Source: Methylobacterium sp. 17Sr1-1 (GTDB taxonomy: Bacteria; Pseudomonadota; Alphaproteobacteria; Rhizobiales; Beijerinckiaceae). Taken from it: DNA of 64,000 nt. Below, piece by piece: positions 51,774 through 60,674 of this stretch. The notes beneath the pieces were generated by a model, which had not been told where the DNA came from, searched no databases, and worked only from the letters and a program-made list of their open reading frames with translations. Each line of letters opens with the position of its first letter. The stretch's first letter is position 1. The position numbers and the translations under genes are program-made. The stretch covers positions 2,376,501 to 2,440,500 of the forward strand of contig NZ_CP029552.1 in the NCBI RefSeq assembly GCF_003173775.1. The letters run 5' to 3'.

Positions 51774-53432
51774 GTGAGCGAGGACGATCAGGTCGGGGTC
51801 CCGGAGCCGGGAGCCAGCCACTCCGCGGAGGCGCCGTCCTTGGCGCATCTGAAATCCGCGACGATCCGCGAGCCCGGTCTCGACGACCGCGGCAGCGTCT
51901 TCTTCGCGGCGATCGAGATGACCCGGATGCCGATGATCCTGACCGATCCGCGGCAGCCCGACAACCCGATCGTGTTCGCCAACCGGGCATTCCAGGATCT
52001 CACCGGCTACACGCAAGGAGAGCTGATCGGCCGCAACTGCCGCTTCCTGCAGGGGCCCGAGACCAGCCGCGAGACCGTGGCCGAGCTGCGCCAGGCCGTG
52101 GAGGAGCGCCGGGCGATCGCGACCGAGATCCTCAACTACAAGCGCGACGGCTCAGCCTTCTGGAACGGCATCTTCATCGGCCCGGTCTTCGACGAGGCCG
52201 GGGAGATCGTCTATTTCTTCGCCTCGCAGCTCGACGTGACGCGAAGGCGCGTGTCGGAGCAGGCGTTTCGCCAGGCGCAGAAGATGGAGGCGATCGGCCA
52301 GCTCACCGCCGGCCTCGCCCACGACTTCAACAACCTGCTCCAGGTCGTCTCCGGCAACCTCGAACTGGCGCGCAATGCCGTGACGAGCGAGCGGGCCCAG
52401 CGCCAGCTCGCCAACGCCGCCGGCGCGGCCGAGCGGGGCGCGAAGCTGACGAAGCAGCTCCTGTCCTTCGCCCGCAAGGCGCGGCTGGAGCCGCGCTCGC
52501 TCAACCTCAACGCCCTGGTCCTCGCCTTCGCGGAGGTGGCGGAGAGCACGCTCGGCAGCACCGTCTCGGTGCGCCTCGACCTGACGCCGCGGCTGCCGGC
52601 GGTCACGATCGATCGCACCAACCTGGAGATGGCGCTCCTCAACGTGCTCATCAACGCCCGTGACGCGATGCCGGCGGGCGGCACCGTGACGCTCTCGACG
52701 GCGTCCGTGCATCTCAACGGCAACGGCAAGTCTCGCGGCCTGCCGCCCGGCGACTACGTGGCGCTCCGGGTCCGCGATGAGGGCGAGGGCATGCCGCCCC
52801 ACGTCGCCGAGCGCGCGACCGAGCCGTTCTTCTCGACCAAGGCCCCCGGCAAGGGCACCGGCCTCGGCCTCGCGATGGCGCACGGCTTCGTGCAGCAGTC
52901 GCGCGGGCGGCTGGAGATCGACAGCCGGCCGAGCGGCGGGACTACCATCACGATGCTGTTCCCGGCCGGCCCCGGCGCGGCGGCCGCGGAGGAGCCCGCC
53001 GAGCGCAAGGCGGTGCTGCGGCGCGGCGACGAGACCGTGCTGGTCGTCGAGGACAGCGACGACGTGCGGGCGCTCGCCCGCGAATACCTCGAGAGCCTCG
53101 GCTACCAGGTGCTCGCCGCCCGCGACGGCGAGGAGGCTCTGGACATCCTGGAGCGGGAGACGGGCATCGACCTCCTGTTCTCCGACATCGTGATGCCGGG
53201 CGGCGTCAACGGCCTGATCCTGGCCGACCGGGCCAAGACGATGCGCCCGGACCTGCCGGTGCTGCTGACCACCGGCTACAACGAGGACCTGGTGGCGGAC
53301 GGCCCCGCGACCCCGACCATGGACGTGCTCGGCAAGCCCTACCGCAAGGCCGAGCTTGCCGACCGGATCCGCGCCGCCCTCGATCGCGGCGCCAGGCCGA
53401 TGCCGGCCCCGGGCGAGCCGCATCACGGCTGA
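51774..53432 (+). CDS. LOV-domain hybrid histidine kinase (blue-light receptor)
   Basis: A 552-residue soluble hybrid kinase. The LOV domain (about 40-155) has the photoactive Cys in IGRNCRFLQGPET (Cys89 from this start) and NPIVFANRAFQDLTGYTQGE. HisKA: His183 in LTAGLAHDFNNLLQV; then HATPase_c with NLEMALLNVLINARDAMPAG, VRDEGEGMP and GTGLGLAMAHGFV; a C-terminal receiver domain (VLVVEDSDDVRALAREYLES; phospho-acceptor Asp in LLFSDIVMPGG; LGKPYRKAEL). No output domain. GTG 51774 is chosen; GTG 51747 is also possible. Light likely drives autophosphorylation through a flavin-cysteinyl adduct. Confidence 0.93.
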   Translation: MSEDDQVGVPEPGASHSAEAPSLAHLKSATIREPGLDDRGSVFFAAIEMTRMPMILTDPRQPDNPIVFANRAFQDLTGYTQGELIGRNCRFLQGPETSRETVAELRQAVEERRAIATEILNYKRDGSAFWNGIFIGPVFDEAGEIVYFFASQLDVTRRRVSEQAFRQAQKMEAIGQLTAGLAHDFNNLLQVVSGNLELARNAVTSERAQRQLANAAGAAERGAKLTKQLLSFARKARLEPRSLNLNALVLAFAEVAESTLGSTVSVRLDLTPRLPAVTIDRTNLEMALLNVLINARDAMPAGGTVTLSTASVHLNGNGKSRGLPPGDYVALRVRDEGEGMPPHVAERATEPFFSTKAPGKGTGLGLAMAHGFVQQSRGRLEIDSRPSGGTTITMLFPAGPGAAAAEEPAERKAVLRRGDETVLVVEDSDDVRALAREYLESLGYQVLAARDGEEALDILERETGIDLLFSDIVMPGGVNGLILADRAKTMRPDLPVLLTTGYNEDLVADGPATPTMDVLGKPYRKAELADRIRAALDRGARPMPAPGEPHHG

Positions 53433-53532
53433 GGCCGCCACGGGGCACGGATCCCGCGGAAACGACGATGTCGTCACTTCGCTGACATGGGTGATGCGCC
53501 AGAACGGCCGCGCTCATCTCCGCGAGGATCCT

Positions 53533-54891
53533 ATGCCGCGCCATTCCCTGCTCGCCCTCACGCTCCTCCTGTCGGGTGCACCCGCCGCCCTGGCGCAAGC
53601 GCAGGTGCCGCAGACTTTCCCGGCGACGCTCGCCGGTCACGCCGTCCTGCCGGCGGAGAGCACCCTGCCGCTCCCCGAGGACGCGCCGAAGGACCTGGCC
53701 ACCCCGGGCAAGTTCACCACCGGCCGGCGGGTCGAGGCGGTGGGCACCGTCGAGGCGCAATCGATGGGCCGCGCCACCAGCCTCAAGCTGCCGCTCAAGG
53801 GCCAGCCGCTCCAGGGTCATTCCGGCATCAAGCACATGCCCGACGGCACCTACTGGGTGCTGACCGACAACGGCTTCGGCGCCAAGGCGAATTCGCCCGA
53901 CGCGATGCTCTACCTCAACCACTACCGGATCGACTTCGCGAAGGGCGGCGTCGAGCGGCTGGAGACGGTCTTCCTGCGCGATCCGGACAGGAAGGTGCCG
54001 TTCCGCATCGCCAACGAGGCGACCGAGAGCCGCTACCTCACCGGCAGCGACTTCGACCCCGAGAGCTTCCAGTTCGTCGGCGACCGGATCTGGATCGGCG
54101 ACGAGTTCGGCCCGTTCCTGATCAAGGCGGACCGCAGCGGCAAGGTCGAAGCGGTGGTCGAGACCCTGGCCTCGGGCAAGCCGGTCCGCTCCCCCGACAA
54201 CCCGGCGGTGACGACGCCGGCGGCGCCCGGTGGCGCGGTGGCCTTCAACGCCCGCCGCTCCAAGGGCTTCGAGGGCATGGCCGCCTCGCCCGACGGCAGC
54301 CGGCTCTACGCCCTGCTCGAAGGCCCGCTCTGGGATGCCGAAGCGAAGACGTTCGAGAGCCGCGACGGACGCGAGGTGTTGCGCATCCTCGAATTCGACA
54401 CCAAGGCGGAGACCTGGACCGGTCGCTCGTGGCTCTACCCGCTGGAGCAGGCCGGCAACGCCATCGGCGACTTCAACCTGATCGACGCCACGACCGGCCT
54501 CATCATCGAGCGCGACGACGGCGAGGGCACCGCCGACCGGGCCTGCCCGGCGGGCCAGAAGGGGCCGGACTGCTTCTCGGTGCCGGCGACGTTCAAGCGC
54601 GTCTTCAAGATCGAGATGACCGACGCCAACCAGGGCGGCCCGGTGCGCAAGATCGGCTCCATCGACCTGATGCGCATCGCCGATCCCGGCAAGAAGGCGC
54701 GCAAGCCGCTGACCGACGGCGCGCTCGCCTTCCCGTTCTTCACGATCGAGAACGTCGACAAAGTCGACGACACCCACATCATCGTCGGCAACGACAACAA
54801 CCTGCCGTTCTCGGCGAGCCGCGACCCGCACAAGGTGGACGACAACGAGTTCGTGCTCCTGGAGGTGGGGGAGTTCTTGAAGGCGAAGTGA
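53533..54891 (+). CDS. Secreted esterase-like protein (phytase-like family)
   Basis: A 452-residue secreted protein. A signal peptide (LLALTLLLSGAPAALA) is followed by a beta-propeller of the family named 'esterase-like activity of phytase': SGIKHMPDGTYWVLTDNGFG, RIWIGDEFGPFLIKADRSGK, GFEGMAASPDGSRLYALLEG and THIIVGNDNNLPFSA. Such proteins are suspected calcium-dependent phosphoesterases; the substrate is unknown. Start ATG 53533 has GAGG six bases upstream. It follows the LOV kinase by 100 bases on the same strand. Confidence 0.88.
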   Translation: MPRHSLLALTLLLSGAPAALAQAQVPQTFPATLAGHAVLPAESTLPLPEDAPKDLATPGKFTTGRRVEAVGTVEAQSMGRATSLKLPLKGQPLQGHSGIKHMPDGTYWVLTDNGFGAKANSPDAMLYLNHYRIDFAKGGVERLETVFLRDPDRKVPFRIANEATESRYLTGSDFDPESFQFVGDRIWIGDEFGPFLIKADRSGKVEAVVETLASGKPVRSPDNPAVTTPAAPGGAVAFNARRSKGFEGMAASPDGSRLYALLEGPLWDAEAKTFESRDGREVLRILEFDTKAETWTGRSWLYPLEQAGNAIGDFNLIDATTGLIIERDDGEGTADRACPAGQKGPDCFSVPATFKRVFKIEMTDANQGGPVRKIGSIDLMRIADPGKKARKPLTDGALAFPFFTIENVDKVDDTHIIVGNDNNLPFSASRDPHKVDDNEFVLLEVGEFLKAK

Positions 54892-54977
54892 CGGAGGGTA
54901 CCCCGCATCCTGGGAGGGGTGCGGGGCTGCTCGTTGGATATCGCCTTCAGCTCCGTTTCATCTGGTTCGACTATGAC

Positions 54978-55036
54978 ACCCCCCGGCGTCATCCCGGGAC
55001 TCGCCGCAGGCGAGTCCCGGGATGACGATGGGGGGT
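54978..55036. repeat. Palindromic repeat, copy D (phytase-like / DUF333 junction)
   Basis: A perfect 19-bp stem (CGTCATCCCGGGACTCGCC, 54987-55005, and its complement 55009-55027) with a GCA loop, extended outward by ACCCCCC / GGGGGGT. Lies between convergent genes. The simplest and most regular member of the repeat family. Confidence 0.9.
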
Positions 55037-55068
55037 TGCAAACCGATCTGCCCAAAGCAAACAGGCTC

Positions 55069-55287
55069 TCACCCCTTCTCCTTGTTCGCTTCCCGGAACA
55101 GCTGCCACTCCTCGACGACCCGCCCATCGGGCAGGTGGCAGTAGCCGGCCTCGCCCTGCGGACCCTTCCGGATCTCCAGGCGCCCGCCGGCGGAGGTGCA
55201 GTGGGCCGAGGCGGGGTTGCCCAAAGCCCAGGCCTGTGACGCGCCTGCGATGGCGAGCAACGCGGCGGCGGCAAGCAACGATTCCAC
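55069..55287 (-). CDS. Small secreted DUF333 protein
   Basis: A 72-residue protein with a signal peptide (LLAAAALLAIAGASQAWA) and the DUF333 motif: NPASAHCTSAGGRLEIRKGP, then GEAGYCHLPDGRVVEEWQLF. The two cysteines may form a disulphide. The start is GTG 55287 with a GGGAG site. DUF333 proteins include putative haemolysin-related and lysozyme-inhibitor-like periplasmic proteins; no role is proven. Confidence 0.82.
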   Translation of the reverse strand: MESLLAAAALLAIAGASQAWALGNPASAHCTSAGGRLEIRKGPQGEAGYCHLPDGRVVEEWQLFREANKEKG

Positions 55288-55377
55288 GACTCTTCTCCCG
55301 CTTCCGTACCCGGCGGGAGAAGAGGCGCGCGTGATGAACCGGCGGCGATGCGACGTCGCCCCGCCGGCCCGGATGCG

Positions 55378-56100
55378 TCAGTGACCCCCGCCCAGATACG
55401 CCGCCCGCACCTGCGGATCGTTGCGCAGCTGCGCCGCCGGGCCCTGGAAGCGGATGCGGCCGTTCTCCAGCACGTAGGCGTGATCGGCGACGCCGAGGGC
55501 CGCCATGGCGAACTGCTCGACCAAGAGCATCGTCACCTGCTCCTCCTTCAGCCGGCGGATGATGCGAAACACCTCCTCCACCAGCTTCGGGGCGAGGCCC
55601 ATCGACGGCTCGTCGAGGAGCAGGATCTCCGGCCGCAGCATCAGGGCCCGGCCCATGGCGAGCATCTGCTGCTCGCCGCCGGACAGGGTGCCGGCGAGCT
55701 GCGTCCGGCGCTCCTTCAGCCGCGGAAAGAGGGTGTAGGCCCGCTCCCGGTCGGCGTTGACGTCGCCCTTCGGCCGCGACCCGGTGAGGCGCGGGAAGGC
55801 GCCGAGCGTCAGGTTGTCCTCGACCGAGAGGGTCGGGAAGACGCGCCTACCCTCGGGCGAGTGGGCGAGGCCGGTGCGGGCGACGTCGTGGCTGTCGAGG
55901 CCGCCGATCTCGCGCCCGTTGAGCTTGATCGAGCCGGCGCGCGGCCGGATCATGCCCGAGAGCGCCCGCATGGTGGTGGTCTTGCCGGCGCCGTTGGAGC
56001 CGATCAGGGTGACGACCTGGCCCTTCGGCACCGTGAAGGTGAGGCCGTGCAGGACCTCGATCTGGCCGTAGCCGGCCGACAGGCCGCTGACGTCGAGCAT
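55378..56100 (-). CDS. livF: Branched-chain amino acid ABC transporter ATPase LivF
   Basis: A 240-residue ATPase: Walker A IGSNGAGKTTTMRALSG, signature GTLSGGEQQMLAMGRALM, Walker B ILLLDEPSMGLAP. The N-terminal SGLSAGYGQIEVLHGLTFTV and C-terminal ENGRIRFQGPAAQL are LivF-like. Start ATG 56100 has GGAG upstream. It begins four bases after the LivMG fusion gene and is last in the liv operon. Hydrophobic or other amide substrates (including urea) are possible for the same family. Confidence 0.94.
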   Translation of the reverse strand: MLDVSGLSAGYGQIEVLHGLTFTVPKGQVVTLIGSNGAGKTTTMRALSGMIRPRAGSIKLNGREIGGLDSHDVARTGLAHSPEGRRVFPTLSVEDNLTLGAFPRLTGSRPKGDVNADRERAYTLFPRLKERRTQLAGTLSGGEQQMLAMGRALMLRPEILLLDEPSMGLAPKLVEEVFRIIRRLKEEQVTMLLVEQFAMAALGVADHAYVLENGRIRFQGPAAQLRNDPQVRAAYLGGGH

Positions 56101-56104
56101 CTCT

Positions 56105-58159
56105 CTACTCCGCGGCGTCGGCAACCGGGCTGCCGAGATAGGCTTCGATGACCTTGGGGTCGGACTGGACCTCGCGGGCGCCGCCCTCCGCGATCTTGTG
56201 GCCGAAATCGAGCACGCTGACGCGGTCGCACAGGCCCATCACCACGTCCATGTGGTGCTCGATCAGGATCACCGTGATGCCGGCGTCGCGGATCTTGCGG
56301 ATGATGAGCGTGAGTTCGGCGATGTCGGGCGCGGTGAGGCCCGCCGCCGGCTCGTCGAGGAGGAGGAGAACGGGATCGAGCGCCAGCGCCCGGCCGATCT
56401 CGAGGAGGCGCTGCTTGCCGTAAGGCAGGTTGCGCGCCTCGACCTGGGCGAGCGGGCCGAGGCCCACGAAGTCGAGGATCGCCATGGCGCGGGCGCGCGC
56501 CTCCCGCTCCTCGCGCCGGCGCCGCGGCGTGCCGAGGATCGCGTCGAACAACGTGCCCTGGAAGCTGTGGTGCAGGCCGACGAGCACGTTCTCCAGAGCC
56601 GTCATCTCGCGGAAGAGCTGGACGTTCTGGAAGGTGCGGGCGACGCCCGACAGGGCGATCTCGGACGGCGTGCGGCCGTCGAGACGCTTGGCGGCCTCCG
56701 TGCCGGTGGCGAGGGAGACGCCGCCGGCGGTCGGCTTGTAGATGCCGGTGAGCACGTTCATCATCGTGCTCTTGCCCGAGCCGTTCGGGCCGATCAGCCC
56801 GTGGATCGTGCCCGGCCGCACCGCGAGGTCGACCTCGTTGAGGGCCTTCAGGCCGCCGAACTGCATCACCGCCCGCTCGACCTTGAGCAGCGGGTCGGCG
56901 CCGGAGCGGCCGCCCTGGCGGATCAGCGCCTCGCCGGAGGCCGACAGCTCCTGCGTCGCGCCCGTATGGGCCGGGCGCAGGAAGGGCAGCTTCTCCCTCA
57001 GGAAGCCGACGATGCCCTCGGGGAGGTAGTAGACCACGAACAGGATCATCAGGCCGAAGACGGTGAGGCGGAAATCCGTCACCGATTCCATCGCCAGCGT
57101 CGCCGGGAAGAAGAGAAGGCAGAGCACGCCGGGGATGAGCAGGGTCATGCGGTCATCCCGCTTGCGCAGGAAGGCGAGGCCGACCACGACGACGGCGATG
57201 GCGGCGATGAGGCCGGCCATGATCCGCACGAGGCCGATATCGGCCAGGATGTTCGGCATCATCACGATGATGGCCGCGCCGATCAGCGGCCCGGAGCGCG
57301 ACTTGCGCCCGCCCATGGTGACGGCGAGCAGGAACAGGACCGTCAGCTCGAAGCCGTAGGAGTTCGGCGCGACGTAGCGCTCGGACCAGGCGAACAGCGC
57401 CCCGGCGAGGCCCGCGAGCGCCGCCGAGATCACGAAGGCGTAGACCTTGTAGCGGTAGACGCTGACGCCCATGCAGTCGCAGGCGATCGGCGAATCGCGC
57501 AGGGCCTCGAAGGCGCGGCCGAAGGGCGAGCGCACCACCCGGTTGACCACCAGGATCGTGAGCAGGAGGCAGGCGCAGACGAGGTAGTAGAATTCGAGCT
57601 TCCGCCCGGCCGCACCCCAGGGGGCCTGCAGGCCGATCAGCGAGAAGTCGAGGACGCGGGCTGGCGGCAGGGTGATGCCGAGCGGGCCGTTGGTCAGGTC
57701 CGTCATCTCGTTGATGAAGATCTGGATGATGGTGCCGAAGGCGAGCGTCACCATCGCCAGATAGGGCCCGCTGACCCGGAGCGCCGGGATCGCCAGCAGC
57801 AAGCCGAAACCCGCGGTGACGCCGATGCCGGCGAGCAGCCCGAACCAGAGCCCGAGCTTGAGCTTGAGGAACAGCACGGCCGCCGCGTAGGCGCCGATGC
57901 CGAACAGGCCGGCATGGCCCAGGGACACCTGGCCGGTATAGCCGACCACGATGTCGAGGCCGAGGATCAGGATCGCGTAGATGGCGATCACGATCAGCAG
58001 GTGGATGTAGTACTGGCTGGTGACGACGTGCGGGAAGGCCGCCAGGAAGACGACGAGGCACACGGCCCCGAGGAGGCCGACGAAGCGGCCGAGCCCGGCT
58101 TGAGGGACCGGCGGGGCGGTTTGCCGGGCCAGCGCCGGCGCGGGGGCGGACTGCGCCAT
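56105..58159 (-). CDS. livMG: Fused permease-ATPase of a branched-chain amino acid ABC transporter (LivM-LivG)
   Basis: A 684-residue fusion. Residues about 25-400 form a LivM permease ([58 protein letters not shown] as the coupling loop). After a linker with [10 protein letters not shown], residues about 435-680 are a LivG ATPase: Walker [18 protein letters not shown], signature [17 protein letters not shown], Walker [12 protein letters not shown]. Both domains look intact, and no stop or frameshift separates them. It lies 77 bases after livH. Confidence 0.93.
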   Translation of the reverse strand: MAQSAPAPALARQTAPPVPQAGLGRFVGLLGAVCLVVFLAAFPHVVTSQYYIHLLIVIAIYAILILGLDIVVGYTGQVSLGHAGLFGIGAYAAAVLFLKLKLGLWFGLLAGIGVTAGFGLLLAIPALRVSGPYLAMVTLAFGTIIQIFINEMTDLTNGPLGITLPPARVLDFSLIGLQAPWGAAGRKLEFYYLVCACLLLTILVVNRVVRSPFGRAFEALRDSPIACDCMGVSVYRYKVYAFVISAALAGLAGALFAWSERYVAPNSYGFELTVLFLLAVTMGGRKSRSGPLIGAAIIVMMPNILADIGLVRIMAGLIAAIAVVVVGLAFLRKRDDRMTLLIPGVLCLLFFPATLAMESVTDFRLTVFGLMILFVVYYLPEGIVGFLREKLPFLRPAHTGATQELSASGEALIRQGGRSGADPLLKVERAVMQFGGLKALNEVDLAVRPGTIHGLIGPNGSGKSTMMNVLTGIYKPTAGGVSLATGTEAAKRLDGRTPSEIALSGVARTFQNVQLFREMTALENVLVGLHHSFQGTLFDAILGTPRRRREEREARARAMAILDFVGLGPLAQVEARNLPYGKQRLLEIGRALALDPVLLLLDEPAAGLTAPDIAELTLIIRKIRDAGITVILIEHHMDVVMGLCDRVSVLDFGHKIAEGGAREVQSDPKVIEAYLGSPVADAAE

Positions 58160-58236
58160 GATCGTGAGGAACCTTGGAGGAAGCGGGGACGACGGAGGCC
58201 GCTCCCGCGATCCGGGAGCGGCGCGGCGAGAAAGAT

Positions 58237-59109
58237 TCAGACCTTCTTGATCACGGCCTTGCCGAACAGGCCGACCGGGCGCACCGCCAGCACGGCGAGC
58301 AGCAGGATCAGGCCGGGCACGTCCTTGTACCCGGTCGAGATGTAGAAGCCGGTCAGGGTCTCCGCGATGCCGAGGATCAGCCCGCCGACGATGACGCCGA
58401 GCCCCGATTCGAGGCCGCCGATGATCGCGACCGCGAAGGCCTTGAGCGCCAGCACCGAGCCCATCGTGGCGCCGGTGAGCGTCACCGGGGCGACGAGCAC
58501 GCCCGCGAAGGCCGCCGTCATCGCGCTGATCGAGTAGGACAGGGTGATGACCTTGCGGGTGTTGATGCCCATCAGGCCGGCGGCGTCGATGTCGTTCGAG
58601 GTCGCCACCACCGCCTTGCCCCAGATCGAGCGGCGGTTGAACAGCTCGACCGCGAGCATCATCAGGAGCGCGCCGGCGACGATCATCAGCTCCATCGGCA
58701 GAACCCGGACGCCGCCGAAGGTGAGGGCGGTCTCGGGCAGCGGCGAGGGGAACTTGAGGTCGTCGCGGCCCCAGATGTTCTCGGCGACGTTCTTGAAGAT
58801 GATGCCGAGCGCGATGGTGGCCATGATCCACCCGTACTCGGACTTGATCTTGACCGCCGGGCGCACGCCGAGCCGCTCCACGACGGCGCCGAGCGCGAAG
58901 CCGAAGACCAGGACCAGCGGCAGCATCAGCCAGTAGCCGGTGAACGGCACCAGCGTCAGGCCGAACAGGGCGCCCAGCATCAGCGCCTCGCCCTGGCCGA
59001 AATTCAGGGTCTTCGAGGTCGCGAAGGTGAGCTGGTAGCCGAAGGCGATCGCAGCGTAGATCATGCCGACGGCGATGCCGCTCGCCACGAGCTGAAGGAA
59101 GATCTGCAT
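58237..59109 (-). CDS. livH: Branched-chain amino acid ABC transporter permease LivH
   Basis: A 290-residue permease of about eight helices: LQLVASGIAVGMIYAAIAFG, NFGQGEALMLGALFG, and the coupling loop ATSNDIDAAGLMGINTRKVI. The end reads LAVRPVGLFGKAVIKKV. It follows livK after 64 bases that include a 9-bp GC-rich hairpin. It forms the membrane pair with the LivM half of the fusion. Confidence 0.93.
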   Translation of the reverse strand: MQIFLQLVASGIAVGMIYAAIAFGYQLTFATSKTLNFGQGEALMLGALFGLTLVPFTGYWLMLPLVLVFGFALGAVVERLGVRPAVKIKSEYGWIMATIALGIIFKNVAENIWGRDDLKFPSPLPETALTFGGVRVLPMELMIVAGALLMMLAVELFNRRSIWGKAVVATSNDIDAAGLMGINTRKVITLSYSISAMTAAFAGVLVAPVTLTGATMGSVLALKAFAVAIIGGLESGLGVIVGGLILGIAETLTGFYISTGYKDVPGLILLLAVLAVRPVGLFGKAVIKKV

Positions 59110-59136
59110 GGGAGGAAGGCTCGTCTCGACGGGCGG

Positions 59137-59159
59137 GCCCCGCGCATCATGCGCGGGGC
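59137..59159 (-). promoter_or_regulatory. GC-rich hairpin between livK and livH
   Basis: Arms 59137-59145 (GCCCCGCGC) and 59151-59159 with a five-base loop lie 14 bases past the livK stop codon. No T-run on the minus strand. It parallels the gltI-gltJ hairpin and may raise binding-protein message over permease message. Confidence 0.55.
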
Positions 59160-59173
59160 TTTAAGATGCGACC

Positions 59174-60388
59174 TCAGTTCGAGGCCTTCTCCTTGACGCG
59201 GACGACGCCGGCGTTCTTGGCGTCCTCGTCCTTGGCGTAGACGATCTTGCCGTCCTGGACCTTCCCGAACACCACCATGTTGCGGCTGATCGCGTTGTGG
59301 TCCTTCGGTGTGAACGGCTTGTCGTAGGTGGTGACCACGCCCTCGACCTTGGTGTTCAGGTTCTCGAGGGCGGCGCGTACCTTGGCGCCGTCGGTCGAGC
59401 CGGCCTGCTTGATCGCGGCGGCGAGCAGGTAGACCGAATCGTAGCCCTGCGCGCCCGCCACCGGGGTCGGGATCTTGTTGACCTTGAATGTGGCGTAGTA
59501 ACCGTCGAGGAAGGACTTGCGCTTCGGGAGCGTCTTATCCTCGATGAAGGTCTGGGGCATGATCACGCCGTTGCCGTTCGCACCGGCGATGTCGATGAAG
59601 CTCTGCATCGAGGCCGGCCACGAGGTGATCATCGGCACCTTCCAGCCGAGCTTGGCCATGCCGTTGGCGATCTGGGCCAGCTCCGGTCCGATGCCGTAAG
59701 CGAGGATCACATCCGCACCCGCGGCCTGCGACTTCAACAGCTGGGGCGTCATGTCGACGTCCTTGATGTTGAATTTTTCCACCGCGACCGGCTTCACGCC
59801 CTTGGCCTTGAGGTACTTCTCGAGGTCCTCGCGGCCGAGCTGACCGTAATTGGTCGAATCGGCCAGGATCGCGATCTTCTTGAAGCCCTGCGCGACCGCC
59901 TCGTCGGCCATCATGCCGGCCTGCAGCACGTCGTAGGCCGAGGTGCGGAAGACGTAGTTGTTGTCGTAGTCCGGCGGGTTGAACTGGTTGGTGATGATCG
60001 TGCCGGTGGCGACGTTGTTGATCACCGGGATCTCGGCTTCCTGGTAGAAGCGCTGGGCGGCGAGCGCCACGCCGGTGTTGATGAAGCCGAGAGTGGCGAC
60101 CACCTTCTCCTTGTTGATCAGCTCCTGGGCGACCTGGGCGCCGACCTCGTTCTTGGCCTCGTCGTCGCGCTCGACGAGCTGGAGCTGGCGCCCGAGCACG
60201 CCGCCGCTCTTGTTGATCTCGTCGGCGGCCAGCCGCACGCCGTCGCGCATCGACACGCCCATCGACGAGGAGCCGCCGGTATAGGGGCCGGTCACCCCGA
60301 TCTTGATCGGGTCGGCCGCCAGGGCCGGGGCCGCGAAGGCGGTCGCGCAGGCGAGCGCCGCCGCGAGCGCGGTCAGGGATGAGCGCAT
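59174..60388 (-). CDS. livK: Branched-chain amino acid ABC transporter substrate-binding protein LivK
   Basis: A 404-residue periplasmic binding protein (type 1 fold) with a signal peptide (LTALAAALACATAFAAPALA). Family parts: IKIGVTGPYTGGSSSMGVSM, RDGVRLAADEINKSGGVLGR and VATLGFINTGVALAAQRFYQ, then VQDGKIVYAKDEDAKNAGVV. The ligand may be leucine-type amino acids or another amino acid or amide; the motif does not decide. It heads livK-livH-livMG-livF. Confidence 0.93.
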   Translation of the reverse strand: MRSSLTALAAALACATAFAAPALAADPIKIGVTGPYTGGSSSMGVSMRDGVRLAADEINKSGGVLGRQLQLVERDDEAKNEVGAQVAQELINKEKVVATLGFINTGVALAAQRFYQEAEIPVINNVATGTIITNQFNPPDYDNNYVFRTSAYDVLQAGMMADEAVAQGFKKIAILADSTNYGQLGREDLEKYLKAKGVKPVAVEKFNIKDVDMTPQLLKSQAAGADVILAYGIGPELAQIANGMAKLGWKVPMITSWPASMQSFIDIAGANGNGVIMPQTFIEDKTLPKRKSFLDGYYATFKVNKIPTPVAGAQGYDSVYLLAAAIKQAGSTDGAKVRAALENLNTKVEGVVTTYDKPFTPKDHNAISRNMVVFGKVQDGKIVYAKDEDAKNAGVVRVKEKASN

Positions 60389-60570
60389 CTGGATTCCTCC
60401 GGGGACCGTTTCTTGCCGTCCCGACCTTGTCGGCCGTGGATCGGGGTGCCGGATAGAACCGAGATTGGCAGCGCTTGTCGAGCGCGTCTTTCGATCTAGA
60501 GAGCGGGGCGGAGGTGAGGCGGAGTACTCAGGGACGGCATGGCTCGACAGGCAAGGGAGCCCACAGATCT

Positions 60571-60630
60571 CACACCCTCGATGTCATTCCGGGGCCGCGC
60601 AGCGGAGCCCGGAATGACATCGAGGGTGTG
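60571..60630. repeat. Palindromic repeat, copy E (upstream of livK)
   Basis: A perfect 23-bp stem (arms 60571-60593, CACACCCTCGATGTCATTCC then GGG, and 60608-60630) with a small inner stem (CCGC/GCGG). It lies 44 bases past the Pro/Ala-rich gene stop and 182 bases before the livK start, between genes in the same direction, so it could end that upstream transcript. Core GTCATTCCGGG / CCCGGAATGAC. Confidence 0.88.
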
Positions 60631-60674
60631 AAACACGTCCGAAGCTCGACGAAACCGACCGTGAGACGGCCGCC

